Source: Branchiostoma belcheri
Taxonomy: Eukaryota; Chordata; Leptocardii; Amphioxiformes; Branchiostomatidae
Assembly: GCF_001625305.1 (NCBI RefSeq)
Contig: NW_017803855.1
Span: 124,776-188,775, forward strand
Direction: 5' to 3'
DNA: 64,000 bases
The translations under genes were made by a program, and so were the position numbers. This document shows positions 1 to 9,900 of this stretch, piece after piece. Below the pieces are notes generated by a model. It saw nothing but the letters and a program-made list of their open reading frames with translations. It ran no database searches and was not told where the DNA came from. Each line of letters opens with the position of its first letter. The stretch's first letter is position 1.

Positions 1-329
1 CCGGCTACCTTCTCTGGCCAATTAATACCCTTTTTAGGCCGATTTCTACGATTTATTCAACCCGCAAAAGAAGTCTGGTGGAGACTATTCGAATACTACA
101 AGTATGAAATTCCAGACAGTTATCATTACATTATAAAATTTTCTCATTAATTATGCAAATTAAGTCTTCATTTACATAATCAATATCTGCCTGTGTTTCT
201 CTCGTTCTCAATTACCAATGTCACAAGCTTCAATCGTCCTATCATGGAATGCAGCTGATTTATAGAATTTCTCCATAAATGATGCAAACTATATCCATAT
301 TTGCATAATTGTCACATAATTATATCAAG
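1..329. other. AT-rich spacer with a family-A/E-like remnant
   Basis: No coding signal seen. The first ~90 bases (GCCGATTTCTAC, then GTCTGGTGGAGACTA) resemble the right end of the A/E foldback elements found further on, but are too diverged to delimit. Confidence 0.35.
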
Positions 330-668
330 CATCACGCAAACTACATACATACCAAAAATCACGACGATCCGTCATCCGGTTCTTGAGTTATCCCCTTTTT
401 TTTATATTTTCAAACAGATAGCCTTGCAGTAGTTCCAGAGCAAGCCGCTCACGTCACCTGTTCCCCAGCATAAGGGCTACGTACCATCCAAATTTCGTCA
501 CCCTAGCATGTCTAGATCATGAGATATCACACCCGGAAGTTCCGCTGCAGTACCATAACAAGCCGCTACGGGTCCAAAATCTAATAATTTGGAGGTCTCA
601 TCAAGATCTACCCACCTACCAAATATCAAGACAATCCATCAAGGCCTTCTCGAGTTATTGTGTTTACA

Positions 669-720
<52 letters not shown>

Positions 721-765
721 TACACGAACGCCTCTGAAAACATAACCTTCTTGGCGAAGGTAATA
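330..765. repeat. Dispersed repeat R, copy 1
   Basis: Shares blocks with 5030-5415: CTTGAGTTATC, GAGATATCA..CCGGAAGTTCC, ACCATAACAAGCCGC, CTACCAAATATCAAGACA and the end block CTTCTTGGCGAAGGTAA. The two copies differ mainly by a CA-repeat expansion here. The class of element is not recognised. Confidence 0.7.
670..716. repeat. (AC)n microsatellite
   Basis: About 23 uninterrupted AC dinucleotides inside repeat R. It creates false Thr-His and Cys-Val open frames on both strands. Confidence 0.97.
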
Positions 766-1082
766 AGAAAACGAAACACCTGGACGTACTTACATGTATC
801 CAATCTACTTCCATACCAAATTACAGGTAATTTGGCCCAACAGTGAAGAGCATTTAAAGAAAGGACAGAATTAGAAGAGGGGGGAGAAGAAAAATTGGCA
901 AAAACAACATTTATCCATTACAATTTTATAGACTTTTGATTTGAAAAAAAGGTAATGAAGATAAAAATAAAATCATGAAGCGAAATAAATGATGTTGTAA
1001 CATTTTTTTTCTGATCAATTTTAGTACAGAAAATAACCTGTTGATTAATTTTTGTCTAATAATAATCTTTGCCTAATAATAA
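766..1082. other. AT-rich spacer
   Basis: Nothing recognisable; A-rich, no coding or repeat signature beyond simple A/T runs. Confidence 0.4.
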
Positions 1083-1572
1083 AACTGCACCCTGCCCAAA
1101 ATGAGCGTTAAAGACAAGACGTGTGCCTGTGACGCCCCCTCTGAAACAGTACCACACTACTTGTTACATTGCCCTCTCCACACTGAGCCACGCAACACCC
1201 TTGCCTCCACTGTGGAACACCTTACTCAATAACACCTAACCACATCTGTTCTGCTCCAGGGTTCTCCAGGTCATAACTTTGATATAAATACAAAACTCAC
1301 ACATGCACCCCACACATTCATTGCCCAATCAAAAAGATTCTGTGCCTCTTCCAGCTGAGCCACACTAAACATTCAATTGCTGTACAGTTATAAAATTGCA
1401 GGTGTAATCTATTAGATATGTTGTTTGTGTATATATCTTTTTCTAACTATTCATTGTTGTTCCTATGTCATATGTCCAGGTATGTGTTAGGTGTGCACGC
1501 TATCAGCATACTTGCTGCCTAGTGCACACTTTGTATTGTCATGTTACAATTCTGAATAAATAAATAATCTTT
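1083..1572 (+). mobile_element. LINE (non-LTR retrotransposon) 3' end, broken ORF plus 3' UTR
   Basis: Codons from 1083 read as the C-terminus of a non-LTR reverse transcriptase protein. They include the C-x-C...H-x4-C cluster (CACDAPSETVPHYLLHC) followed by PLHTEPRNTL. The frame is cut by TAA at 1230-1232 but resumes in the same frame (VLLQGSPGHNFD, then FIAQSKRF) to a second stop at 1356-1358. A ~190-bp 3' UTR ends in a GAATAAATAAATAA tail, the usual 3' structure of CR1/L2-like LINEs. This is a dead 5'-truncated copy sitting in the intron just before the lectin exon at 1581. The superfamily (CR1, L2 or related) is inferred from motifs only. Confidence 0.8.
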
Positions 1573-1580
1573 GTCCACAG

Positions 1581-1685
1581 AGCGGAAGAGATTTCGGGCG
1601 ATTCACCGCAAAGAGGTTTACAGGACAATGGAACGACTTAAATTGCAGACATAAGAAAGCATACGTCTGCAAGAAACCAAAGTAA
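1581..1685 (+). CDS. Terminal exon of a C-type lectin domain (CTLD) protein
   Basis: A 34-codon exon that no long open frame reveals. A 3' splice site (TTGTCCACAG, 1571-1580) is followed by an open frame ending at TAA 1683-1685. It encodes GRDFGRFTAKRFTGQ, then WNDLNC, five residues, AYVCKK. WND plus two spaced cysteines (WND-L-N-C-x7-C) is the C-terminal signature of the CTLD fold: the WND motif contributes Ca2+/sugar ligands in canonical domains, and the last Cys closes the long disulfide. Only the final ~30 residues of the ~120-residue domain are here. The upstream exons are not visible in positions 1-1080, so they lie before the window or this is an orphan exon. A LINE fragment abuts the acceptor (1083-1572), and a Penelope-like remnant begins 12 bp after the stop. 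Whether the gene is alive cannot be told from this exon. Confidence 0.75.
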   Translation, partial: SGRDFGRFTAKRFTGQWNDLNCRHKKAYVCKKPK

Positions 1686-1696
1686 TGATAACGAGA

Positions 1697-2158
1697 TCTG
1701 ATATTATGACGAAAGTTTAAACTGTAATTTCCAACACAAGAAAATAGACTCAGCCAATTTTTTTACTGTACAACTCCAGTCTTTGTCAAGGAATGAACAA
1801 TCCACCGCTTCCGTGACGTCACGCAGATAACACACGTGACTCCGTGAGCAGTGGATCATAGGTTGCAGAAAGTCTGTGGCGCCCCCCGTCTCTGTTGAGG
1901 GGTGGTTGTAATGCCCTGATGTAGATGGCTGAGTCCAAGATTCTTACTTTGTCCAGTGAGACTGAATGACCAGGCGATTCTATGTGTATATGTTGTGAGA
2001 CCTCCGAAGTAGTCGAGCTAGGTCGTTTGTGTTCTAACAACCTAGCCTCGAGGGATCTTTCAGTCTCTCCAATATAGGTTTCCGAAAATTTGGGTGAGTC
2101 CATTTGCTTGTGTTGGAAATTACATTTTAAACTAGATACAAGATAAGATCTGATATTG
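1697..2158 (-). mobile_element. Penelope-like element remnant with inverted flanks
   Basis: A GIY-YIG endonuclease fragment (1819-2103, minus) is bracketed by an inverted repeat of ~50 bp: GATCTGATATT...GTAATTTCCAACACAAG at about 1700-1742 and its reverse complement at 2107-2155. Penelope-like elements often carry terminal repeats in inverted orientation. A third copy of the TTGTGTTGGAAATTACAGTT block lies alone at 22698-22730. Confidence 0.6.
1819..2103 (-). pseudogene. GIY-YIG endonuclease domain fragment of a Penelope-like retroelement
   Basis: The frame reads TYIGETERSLEARLLEHKRP, then SEVSQHIHIESPGHSVSLDK and AIYIRALQPPLNRDGGRH. The YIG followed by R-x3-R-x3-EH is the GIY-YIG nuclease core. 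In Penelope-type proteins a conserved Glu normally precedes the AIYI segment, separated from SLDK by ~20 more residues. Here SLDKVRILD runs straight into SAIYIRAL, so an internal stretch including the expected catalytic Glu is missing. The reverse transcriptase part is absent. Treated as a dead fragment. Confidence 0.6.
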
Positions 2159-2457
2159 CATCAAAGAAGTTTTTTAAACTTAAAAGTCACTTAGAATTCT
2201 ACAGTTAAAGCTAAGGACATCAGACAGACAACTTTTATGTCCCAGATGTGGGACGAAATTTTGTGTCTTATTACTATAACAATACTTCATCTTATAGCAT
2301 CAGCAAAATGTTTTCTACCAGAAACTAGCACCGCGTACAGAAGAGTGTAGTATACAGCAGGTGCTGCTTGTGTTGCATTTTTGTAAGCTCAGAGTAGATT
2401 TATGAACCAGTGACGGTTCCATCAATTTACACTGTGTAGGGTTGTTTTTTAATTGAA

Positions 2458-2521
2458 ACATATAATGACAAGACGTGGTGGCGACACACTCAAGATTCAC
2501 TTATATTCATGTCGCCACCAG
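2458..2521 (-). mobile_element. SINE-1, 3' fragment
   Basis: Matches (reverse strand) the 3' part of the tRNA-derived SINE at 3531-3782: GGTGGCGACAT...TTGAGTGTG...CACCACGTCTTGT. The head is missing. Confidence 0.7.
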
Positions 2522-2566
2522 ACAATACGTAATACATACAACAAGCAAAGCACAGATAACATATTG

Positions 2567-2944
2567 AGGCCACACCAATTTAATTTGTTGGTTCTCGGAT
2601 TTTTTTCAGAAAAAATATGAAGCGACAGGGCGAAAAAAATAAAAATAAAAACAAGGCTAGGCATCCTATTATAGGCTTAAATGCTACAAAATGAGCCATG
2701 AAGTCAACACAAAAGGCTGGGTTAAAATTTAAACATTGAATTTTGAACTTTTAATCAAACCACTGCAATGATAGATGGGAAAACTGTAACAACTAGGAAG
2801 AAAAGGACTTTCCTCAACTGTTGGGGGGCAAAACATGAGCATTTTTCAGTTGATTCAGGACCAGAATCAATTTTTTTTTTTTTGCAAATCAGAAAAAAAC
2901 GAAGAGGCGAATCCGAGAACCAACAAATTAAATTGGTGTGGCCT
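2567..2944. mobile_element. Foldback/MITE family C, full copy
   Basis: Terminal inverted repeats of ~35 bp: AGGCCACACCAATTTAATTT at the left and its complement ending GGTGTGGCCT at the right, extending into GTTGGTTCTCGGATT. The ~300-bp interior is noncoding. Nearly the same sequence, inverted, is found at 63702-64000. I could not resolve a target duplication. Confidence 0.85.
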
Positions 2945-3350
2945 GAAATTGAATACTAAGATAAATCAATGGACAGGTGAAACAGATATATAAAAATGCT
3001 GACGGGATTGATCAATACACTATGTTACAAAAAACGGTGAGATTCCAACAAAAATACCTGGACATGTTGTAATATTTGAATATTGTACGTTGTTGAGAGA
3101 AAAGAATAACCATTTAAAAGAAAATGTAGCAGAATATCATCAGAAAGATTATCCAAAGTAGTAGAGACAATCAGTGTTATCAAGTTGTCAAAAAGGATAT
3201 TTCGTTACACAACTGTGTAGGGTTGTACTACATATGAAAGAAAGTACATTTTGTACTATACAGTACCCCGGCACGTGTCAGTACAGGTCCAGGGCATCAT
3301 GAAGGACTGAGACGCTTGAAATGAACAGTGGTCCTAATCAGGGCAAAGGG

Positions 3351-3893
3351 CACGGTCACATTTCCAAGCCGGGGCCCGGCCGGGTTGTTTGCGTGAACGA
3401 AAAATAAACGATTTGTATTAAGAGTATACACAAATAGTTGATAAAGACTGAATTAAAGTCGAAACCGGTCGAATTCCGTCTCGAGTCTGTCATCTTCCCA
3501 TCGCTACGAATGAAGTATACACAAATAGTGTGGTCGTGTGGCGTTGCGGCAGAGTGCGCGACTCGGAACTTAGAGTCCCGGGTTCGAGTCCTGACATGCC
3601 ACCGATCTTGTGCCCTTGGGAAAGGCACTTTACACGGCTTTCCTCACTTAGCTCAGGTGTAAATGAGTATTGTCATGTATTTGTCCCCTGTGTTGGTGGC
3701 GGCATTAATATAAGTTGAAAAAACTTGAGTGTGTCGTCACCACGTCTGGTGATTACATGTTGGAATTTAAAAAAAAAAAAAAATAGTGTTCCTGGTTAAT
3801 TTTCTAAAACTTTTTTTATGTTTTGCTGTCTTATATCATAATTTTCGTTCCATACAACTGCCCGGCCAGGCCCCGGGTTGGGAAATGTGACCG
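3351..3893. mobile_element. Foldback family G, interrupted by a SINE
   Basis: Begins GGTCACATTTCCAAGCCGGG and ends with the complement (CCCCGGGTTGGGAAATGTGACC). A second copy lies at 53690-53886. The interior holds the SINE at 3531-3782; without it the element would be ~285 bp. Confidence 0.75.
3531..3782 (+). mobile_element. tRNA-derived SINE (SINE-1), full length
   Basis: The head carries pol III promoter boxes: A-box-like TGGCGTTGCGGCAGAGTGC and B box GGTTCGAGTCC. The body contains CTTGTGCCCTTGGGAAAGGC, a stretch like the central domains shared by many animal SINEs, and the 3' end is ...ATGTTGGAATTT plus an A run. An 8-bp target duplication AAATAGTG is visible at 3523-3530 and 3781-3788. 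Other copies: 18700-18878(-), 22769-23012(+), 28625-28868(+), 49553-49785(-), and fragments at 2458, 50868 and 53624. Confidence 0.9.
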
Positions 3894-3899
3894 CGCCTA

Positions 3900-4555
3900 A
3901 AGAACCGACATTGTATTCGTTATGTTATGAACATTGCAGAGACAGAAAATTTATCAGCGGAGGTTCTAGCTGTACATATGATGATAAGTTGTAGAAAGTA
4001 CGTTGTGATTTATGTAGGCCTTATGACATGGTGTATAAAAATTAGCACGTTTTCAAAAAGATATAAAAAACAAGCGTGGGAGAAATATTTACTACACGCT
4101 CCACCAGAATAAAAAAGATAGAAAATGATGAAAAACACGATATAAAAATGTAAAATGCAATCAAATCAAAATTGTCTACAAGAGATGATGGTGTAACAGA
4201 ATTACTTAGAAATCATGATGATGTGAACAAAACAGCCGAAAATGGGTTGTTGGAACAACATAATTTACATGTCTATTTACTGTATGACTTCACAAGCAAG
4301 AATGATCAAGAAAACTTCAATGAAAACAACCATCAAACCAAACTTGTCTACAAGAGATGATGATTAATAGTATTTCTCAGACTTGATGTATATGGAAGTT
4401 TTTATTAGGAAAACACCAAGAGGACAATGTTTTCTTTTTTCAATGATGTGGTGTTTAGTTTTGTTTTTGCTGTTGGAAAAGAAATACAGTAGCTGTTTTT
4501 CCATTGTCAACTGTTTGACTCTGTCATATGTTTGGTACATATTCTTACAGTACTT
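3900..4555. other. AT-rich spacer with a repeated 35-bp motif
   Basis: No gene seen. The motif CAATCAAATCAAAATTGTCT followed by ACAAGAGATGATG occurs at ~4157 and ~4330, and again at ~5480 beyond the next MITE. It may be the trace of an old duplication. Confidence 0.4.
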
Positions 4556-4908
4556 AGGCCACACCAATTCAATTTGATGGTTCTCGGATTTTTTCAGAAA
4601 AGATATGAAGCGAGAGGGCCTAAAAAAACAAAATAAAAACAGGTCTAGGCATCCTATTATAGCCCCAAATGCTATAATAGGGGCCATGAAGTCAACACAA
4701 AAGGCTGGGTTTATATAAACTTTTAATCAAACCCGTACATTGATAGATGGAAAAACTGTAACAACTAGGAAGAAAAGGACTGTCCTCAACTGTTGGTGGC
4801 AAAATATGAGCTTATTTCAGTTGATTCAGAACCAGAATCTTTTTTTTGGCAAATCAGGAAAAAATTAAGAGGCGAATCCGAGAACCAACAAATTAAATTG
4901 GTGTGGCT
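4556..4908. mobile_element. Foldback/MITE family C
   Basis: Same ends as 2567-2944 (AGGCCACACCAATT ... AATTGGTGTGGC), same orientation, about 90% alike by eye with small indels. The right terminus is degraded. Confidence 0.8.
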
Positions 4909-5029
4909 TTTAGACGATTATGTAGGTATTGAAAACTAACGATATAAAGAAATAGAAAGCTTGGAAAAAAAGCGACAAGTTGGCAAAACACAGTCACTGC
5001 ATCAGCTCAGCAGACAGAATGCCGACCAA

Positions 5030-5415
5030 CAAAGCTTCGATGAAAATTGTCCTTGAGTTATCGTCCTTCAAAGATCTTTCAACTAAGTTTAACGCTCCTG
5101 CTGTTCGAGAACAATCTGCTAGGGGGCCAAACATACGTCACTTCTACCCGAGCACAAGAACGATGCATCTAGTGAAAATGTGTGATCCTAGTCCAGAGAA
5201 CGAGATATCAAAACCGGAAGTTCCACTGTGATACCATAACAAGCCGCCGGGGGGGGGGGGCAAAATCTACTCATTTTGAAGTCTCATGAAGACCTACTCC
5301 GCTACCAAATATCAAGACAGCCCATGTAAGCCTTCTAGAGTTCTCGTGTTGAGAGAGACAGACAGACACACGAACGCTAGGCTACCGAAAACATACCCTT
5401 CTTGGCGAAGGTAAC
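5030..5415. repeat. Dispersed repeat R, copy 2
   Basis: See 330-765. This copy has GAGAGAGACAGACAGACACAC instead of the long CA tract and a G run at 5248-5259. Confidence 0.7.
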
Positions 5416-5639
5416 AAGCGTGGCTTAGCATACATATTCACTGTAGCTAGTAGCTCTCGAACAAGACGCCAGTGAAAAATGCAATCAAATCAACCTCGTC
5501 TACAAAAGATGAAAGCGTGTGTTGGAAGTATTAATTACATTACCATGATAAAAACTGGTTCGTGTTGCGTAACGGTTTTCATCAACCACATAAAACTCAA
5601 AACTTGTCAATAAGAGTAGATCCACCAATCACACCGATC

Positions 5640-5919
5640 ACAAATATATACCGAAAGTTGCAAAAAAAATATTTGAAAACGATTCCAACGTCGTAGAATG
5701 CCAAAATCAAACAAAAAACTAAAATGCAAAGAAATGAATTTAAAGAGTAGATTATTCGCCATACCATACTCTGTGTCATTTGTTCAACCTTCATAACAAC
5801 GTAGATTTCATGAAAGCAACTATTTTTTTTTTTTTGCAAAACTTTTTTTTATTCGCGCGCTCGCATCAGTTTTGGGGTTCCCAGAGGATGTCATCCATAT
5901 AATCAAATCAACATGGCCT
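5640..5919. mobile_element. Foldback family D, left-truncated copy
   Basis: Almost identical to 18081-18354, including CGATTCCAACGTCGTAGAAT and the terminal TGTCATCCATAT...CAACATGGCCT. The left inverted repeat present at 17961 is missing here. Confidence 0.85.
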
Positions 5920-6990
5920 AAGTTATAAACTTGAGTGCAGCGCCACACTGTCCTTGTTATGTTTTGGTGTTTTGATGAATAAAAAAATAAGGGTAGAGGT
6001 CCAGTGCTGAATTCTTTCAATTAAATGTAAAAAAAACGTACAGCAATGTCGGATTCTAAAACCTGAACCCACTAGTTTGAAAACATACTGATGCAAAGGT
6101 TAGATGTTAGATGTGAAAGATTAGATGTGTAATACAAACAGCTACCGCCAGAAAGTGTACTACGCCTGAGGGATTGACTAATGTCTAATTCAATGCCTGA
6201 ATGGGTTAGTTATCAGGCTCGGTTCTGGATAGTCCTACGTATCCAAGAACGTATACACATAGTGTACGTGTGCATAAATGTACACTCTTACCAACAACTC
6301 TGGGTATTTGGATACCTTTGTGGGGGAGGTTCAAGTTGTATCGAAATGAAATATCAGCAAGCACTTCAAGAAGTACCATCGTTGTCCACTAGGTGGCGCT
6401 TCAATACCACCCAGTTGGAGTAGTAGAATACAGGCAATGACGGTGTGACACGAGTAGTACGCACACATTGCTGTAATTACCTTGTCAATAAGAGTAATAA
6501 GTGAAACAATACAAAAGCAGCTTTGTAACATCCTGTTTAATCACTTGTTAATGATTTATGGCCTACAAAAAGAGCTTATTATTGTCGGTTACGAACTATA
6601 CAGATATATTCACCTGGTTCACCTGTACACATATGAGATACAGATACGAGCACGTGCGTATATTGCCTACTGTTTCGTTATTTTGATAATCGTACTGTGG
6701 CGCTAAGTATGTCCGTTTTCTTAGGCGATGAAACAAATTCGGAATTTCGGTGTAGAATCACTGGCCTACTTATAATACGTACCCATCAGCGTGCAGTACC
6801 ACCTTTTACCGGTGGGGGCGCTTTAGTCTTTTACCATAAACGCGGATGAGTTCATACAATTATGATATGCAGACTAAAAGCAGCAAAAAAGCTACTAGTA
6901 ATTCAGCGTTTTTCCTAAAGAACAGATATAAAAGACGTCGGTATTCTCTCCATGACGTCTCCAAGTCTCTCTTGTCCCCTTGTCAGACAA
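5920..6990. other. Spacer downstream of the small secreted-protein gene
   Basis: No exon recognised on either strand. The stretch 6190-6270 (GGTTCTGGATAGTCC..TATCCAAGAACG) vaguely resembles 20270-20330. Any 3' UTR of the minus-strand gene ending at 6998 would lie here. Confidence 0.35.
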
Positions 6991-6997
6991 TCTTACT

Positions 6998-9900
6998 TCA
7001 CAGGATATCACAGATCATGACCCTTGTCAGGACCATCATCCCGACCACTGCTGCCTTAGCCAACGGTGCACCTGTAATAGAGGACGGTCAGCCAATCACT
7101 GCAAAGCGTCGTTAATTTGATCAACTCTAGCCATAAAACGTATGGTATATTGACATAAAGAAAATGATTGCCTTCTGTTGCAGTACAGACATTGTTTACC
7201 CCCTCCCCTCCTCCCATGCGGTTTTAACCATAGTTCTTGGGATCAACCAATCTGAATGAATGAATGAATGAATGAATGAATGAATGAATGAATGAATGAA
7301 TGAATGAATGAATGAATGAATGAATGAATGAATGAATGAATGAATGAATGAATGAATGAATGAATGAATGAATGAATGAATGAATGAATGAATGAATACA
7401 TAAAAGTCAAAAGTACACAACATCAACTCAAAAGTAAATAAAGTCAACACAAAAGTACATTAAGTGAACTAAACCGAAACATATGAACGAGACAAGGAAA
7501 GAGAAAAAACAAAGGAGAAACAAAATCAGCTTATTTAACAGTCATTTTTATAAATAAATGTTAGCGTTTGCGTTTTTCAAGCTTGTTGGATATATGTGGC
7601 AACTTCAAAAACACCTTCATTAAATAGCCAATTTAGTTTTGTTTAGTCTCTTTCCCAGATGATATCGGGATTCTTTCTGTACGTTTTTTCAAAAATTATA
7701 TGAGGAAAATGGGCAGTAAAATATGAAGTGAAACTCGTATTTGTATTTTAAGACCAAGGCGACATGAGGATATGTTTCATCAATACAAGAAACTCACCTC
7801 TTGTCTGACCGCCGCTTCTCATGTCGGTGTTAGCCATTTTAGTTACCATGGTAACGGTTGTTTCCAGGCCAGATGACGTCACCACTTCTACTGTACAGTT
7901 CATCATCTTGAGAGTAGGTGTGTGTCGGGGGGAGGAGAGATGAGAGTCGGTTTTAGTGTAATTATTTGAAACTCGAACCGTACTTTTATCATTGTTATTC
8001 GATATGATAAGAAAGAAAGTTTGTTTGCAAGTAGACACTGGAAATGCACATGTGGTAGGAACATATATTAAGTAACATACATGTGACAATAACAGAGGCT
8101 GAGACAATAGACTTATTCCAATACTGTCCCTCCCTTCCTGAAGTACCATCGCTGTCCACATGGCGGCGCTTCAATACCACCCAGTTGGGACAGACTACTT
8201 CAAGCGCAAGTGGTACTCGTAGTTGTATCTAGGCAAGTTGACTTCTTAGGCAGAAGTAGAGGACAAAACGTCCTACTCTCTCTATACTCTATAATCTGTA
8301 GGTTCTGTGATTTAAGTTGGAGAGTAGCTTTCTGTTCGTCTGCTTATGTGAGAAAGTTTTGGAAGGTTTCGTTGCATGGTTTCTTTAAGGCCACAGCAAG
8401 TAAGTTTTATGGATGACATCCTCCGTAGACTCCAAATCTAATGCGAGCGGGCGAAAAAAAAAGACGGGCCAAAAAACAACATTTCTATATTTTCAAATGT
8501 TGACATCATAAACCTTGTTAAACAAGAAATGATACCTGTATTGTGCTAAGCTTACCGACAACTACATGTAATACAACATCAATTTCTCATTGAAACAACT
8601 TTTAAAAATTAAAGTTTTCAATCACTGTATAAATTGTTTTGAGTTAGTGGGAACATCACATATACACAACCACTATTACATATGTAAAAGGAATGAAATA
8701 CATCACTGTGTCAAAGTAAACGACAAAACAATAAATAAGAGCCTTGTCTTGTCTCCTCTCTTCATATTTATCTGCTATCCACGTTCCGGCATGGCAGCAT
8801 ACATCTTTGCCTATTTTTGACATGTTCACCACTGTCACAATTTTTTTTCAGAATCAGGCTAAAATTAATGCGCGCGCTGATGTCATCCATAAAAATTACT
8901 TGATGTGCCTAACAAACCCAAACAAAATTAATAGGTGATGTGTTTCGTCTTCCGAGCACTTGACGTGCAAAACAACGCTATATTCATAAGGTTATCTCCC
9001 AGAAAGGTTCCAGCTATGTCATAACTGGTGATTTAAACTCATCCCAAAGTTTATTTTGGAAACATAACAAACATAAAGCCGTGTAAGTAGAACAAAGCTG
9101 CAAGGTGGCGCTGTTTTACCTCGGTTGGGACTTCACAGATAGCAAAGTCCTCTGTCACCAGTTTGCTGCAGAGGGCAAGACAACAAGGACAGCAGATGCC
9201 TTCGGCCATGGCCGCCTCCTGCCAGCCTGGACAGGTACTGCAGGCCTGTTTTTCCCAGCACGGTATGTTTACGGTATCTGGGTAGTGATTATGTTGTATG
9301 AGAATCAAGTGTTCATTACTACCAAACTAAAAGTTTGATCAACACTACTTTCCAAACAGAGGTTTAGGCATCGGAATATTTCTACGTCTTTTTGTGTGTT
9401 TTGGTGGGGAAATGGATACAGACTGGCCAATTTGATACTGTCTTACCCCCACCAATAGATCTGCTTGGAGATTGTGAATTTGATACCGCCTTGCCAATTT
9501 GATACTGTTTTGTAGCCACCGAAAGATCTGCTTTTGAAGATGAGTTCAACGATATCACACAACTCTCCGACACTAGAATTCTACAATTTATTGAGTTTTA
9601 AAATTGTGAAAAGTAGCTTAACTCAGAGTCATGGAATCTAGAACTGAAGACAAATATTATAAAGAAATAAAAAAGAAAGTATCCAAGACTTTATCAACAT
9701 ATCGAGACTATTTTGTTGGTGACACACTGCTGTCTACCTACCTCTAGCCTCCACAGTCGTCATAGCAACCAGGATGAACCACGCCCCTAACGCTGCTACA
9801 ACTGGAAAAACGCGGGGAAGCAGTTACAAACAATATTTTAGAAGTACAATTTTGCTGGATTATTTCAATTCATACCAAATAACATTTTTAGAAGGTTCTA

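Noticed and set aside
589..846. 85-codon plus frame and its minus shadow with Thr-His / Cys-Val runs
   Set aside because: Translation of the (AC)n tract inside repeat R.
7196..7450. 84-codon minus frame rich in His-Ser-Phe-Ile
   Set aside because: Pure translation of the (GAAT)n microsatellite.
9120..9165. Shorter 46-bp version of exon 3, using the acceptor CTTGCCCTCTGCAG
   Set aside because: Joining it to exon 2 (phase 1) gives an immediate stop; the 107-bp version keeps frame on both sides. It remains a possible alternative splice.
9120..9226. Insulin-like A chain in exon 3
   Set aside because: CC-x3-C is present but the last cysteine is at x10 instead of x8, and no B chain or dibasic cleavage sites are visible.
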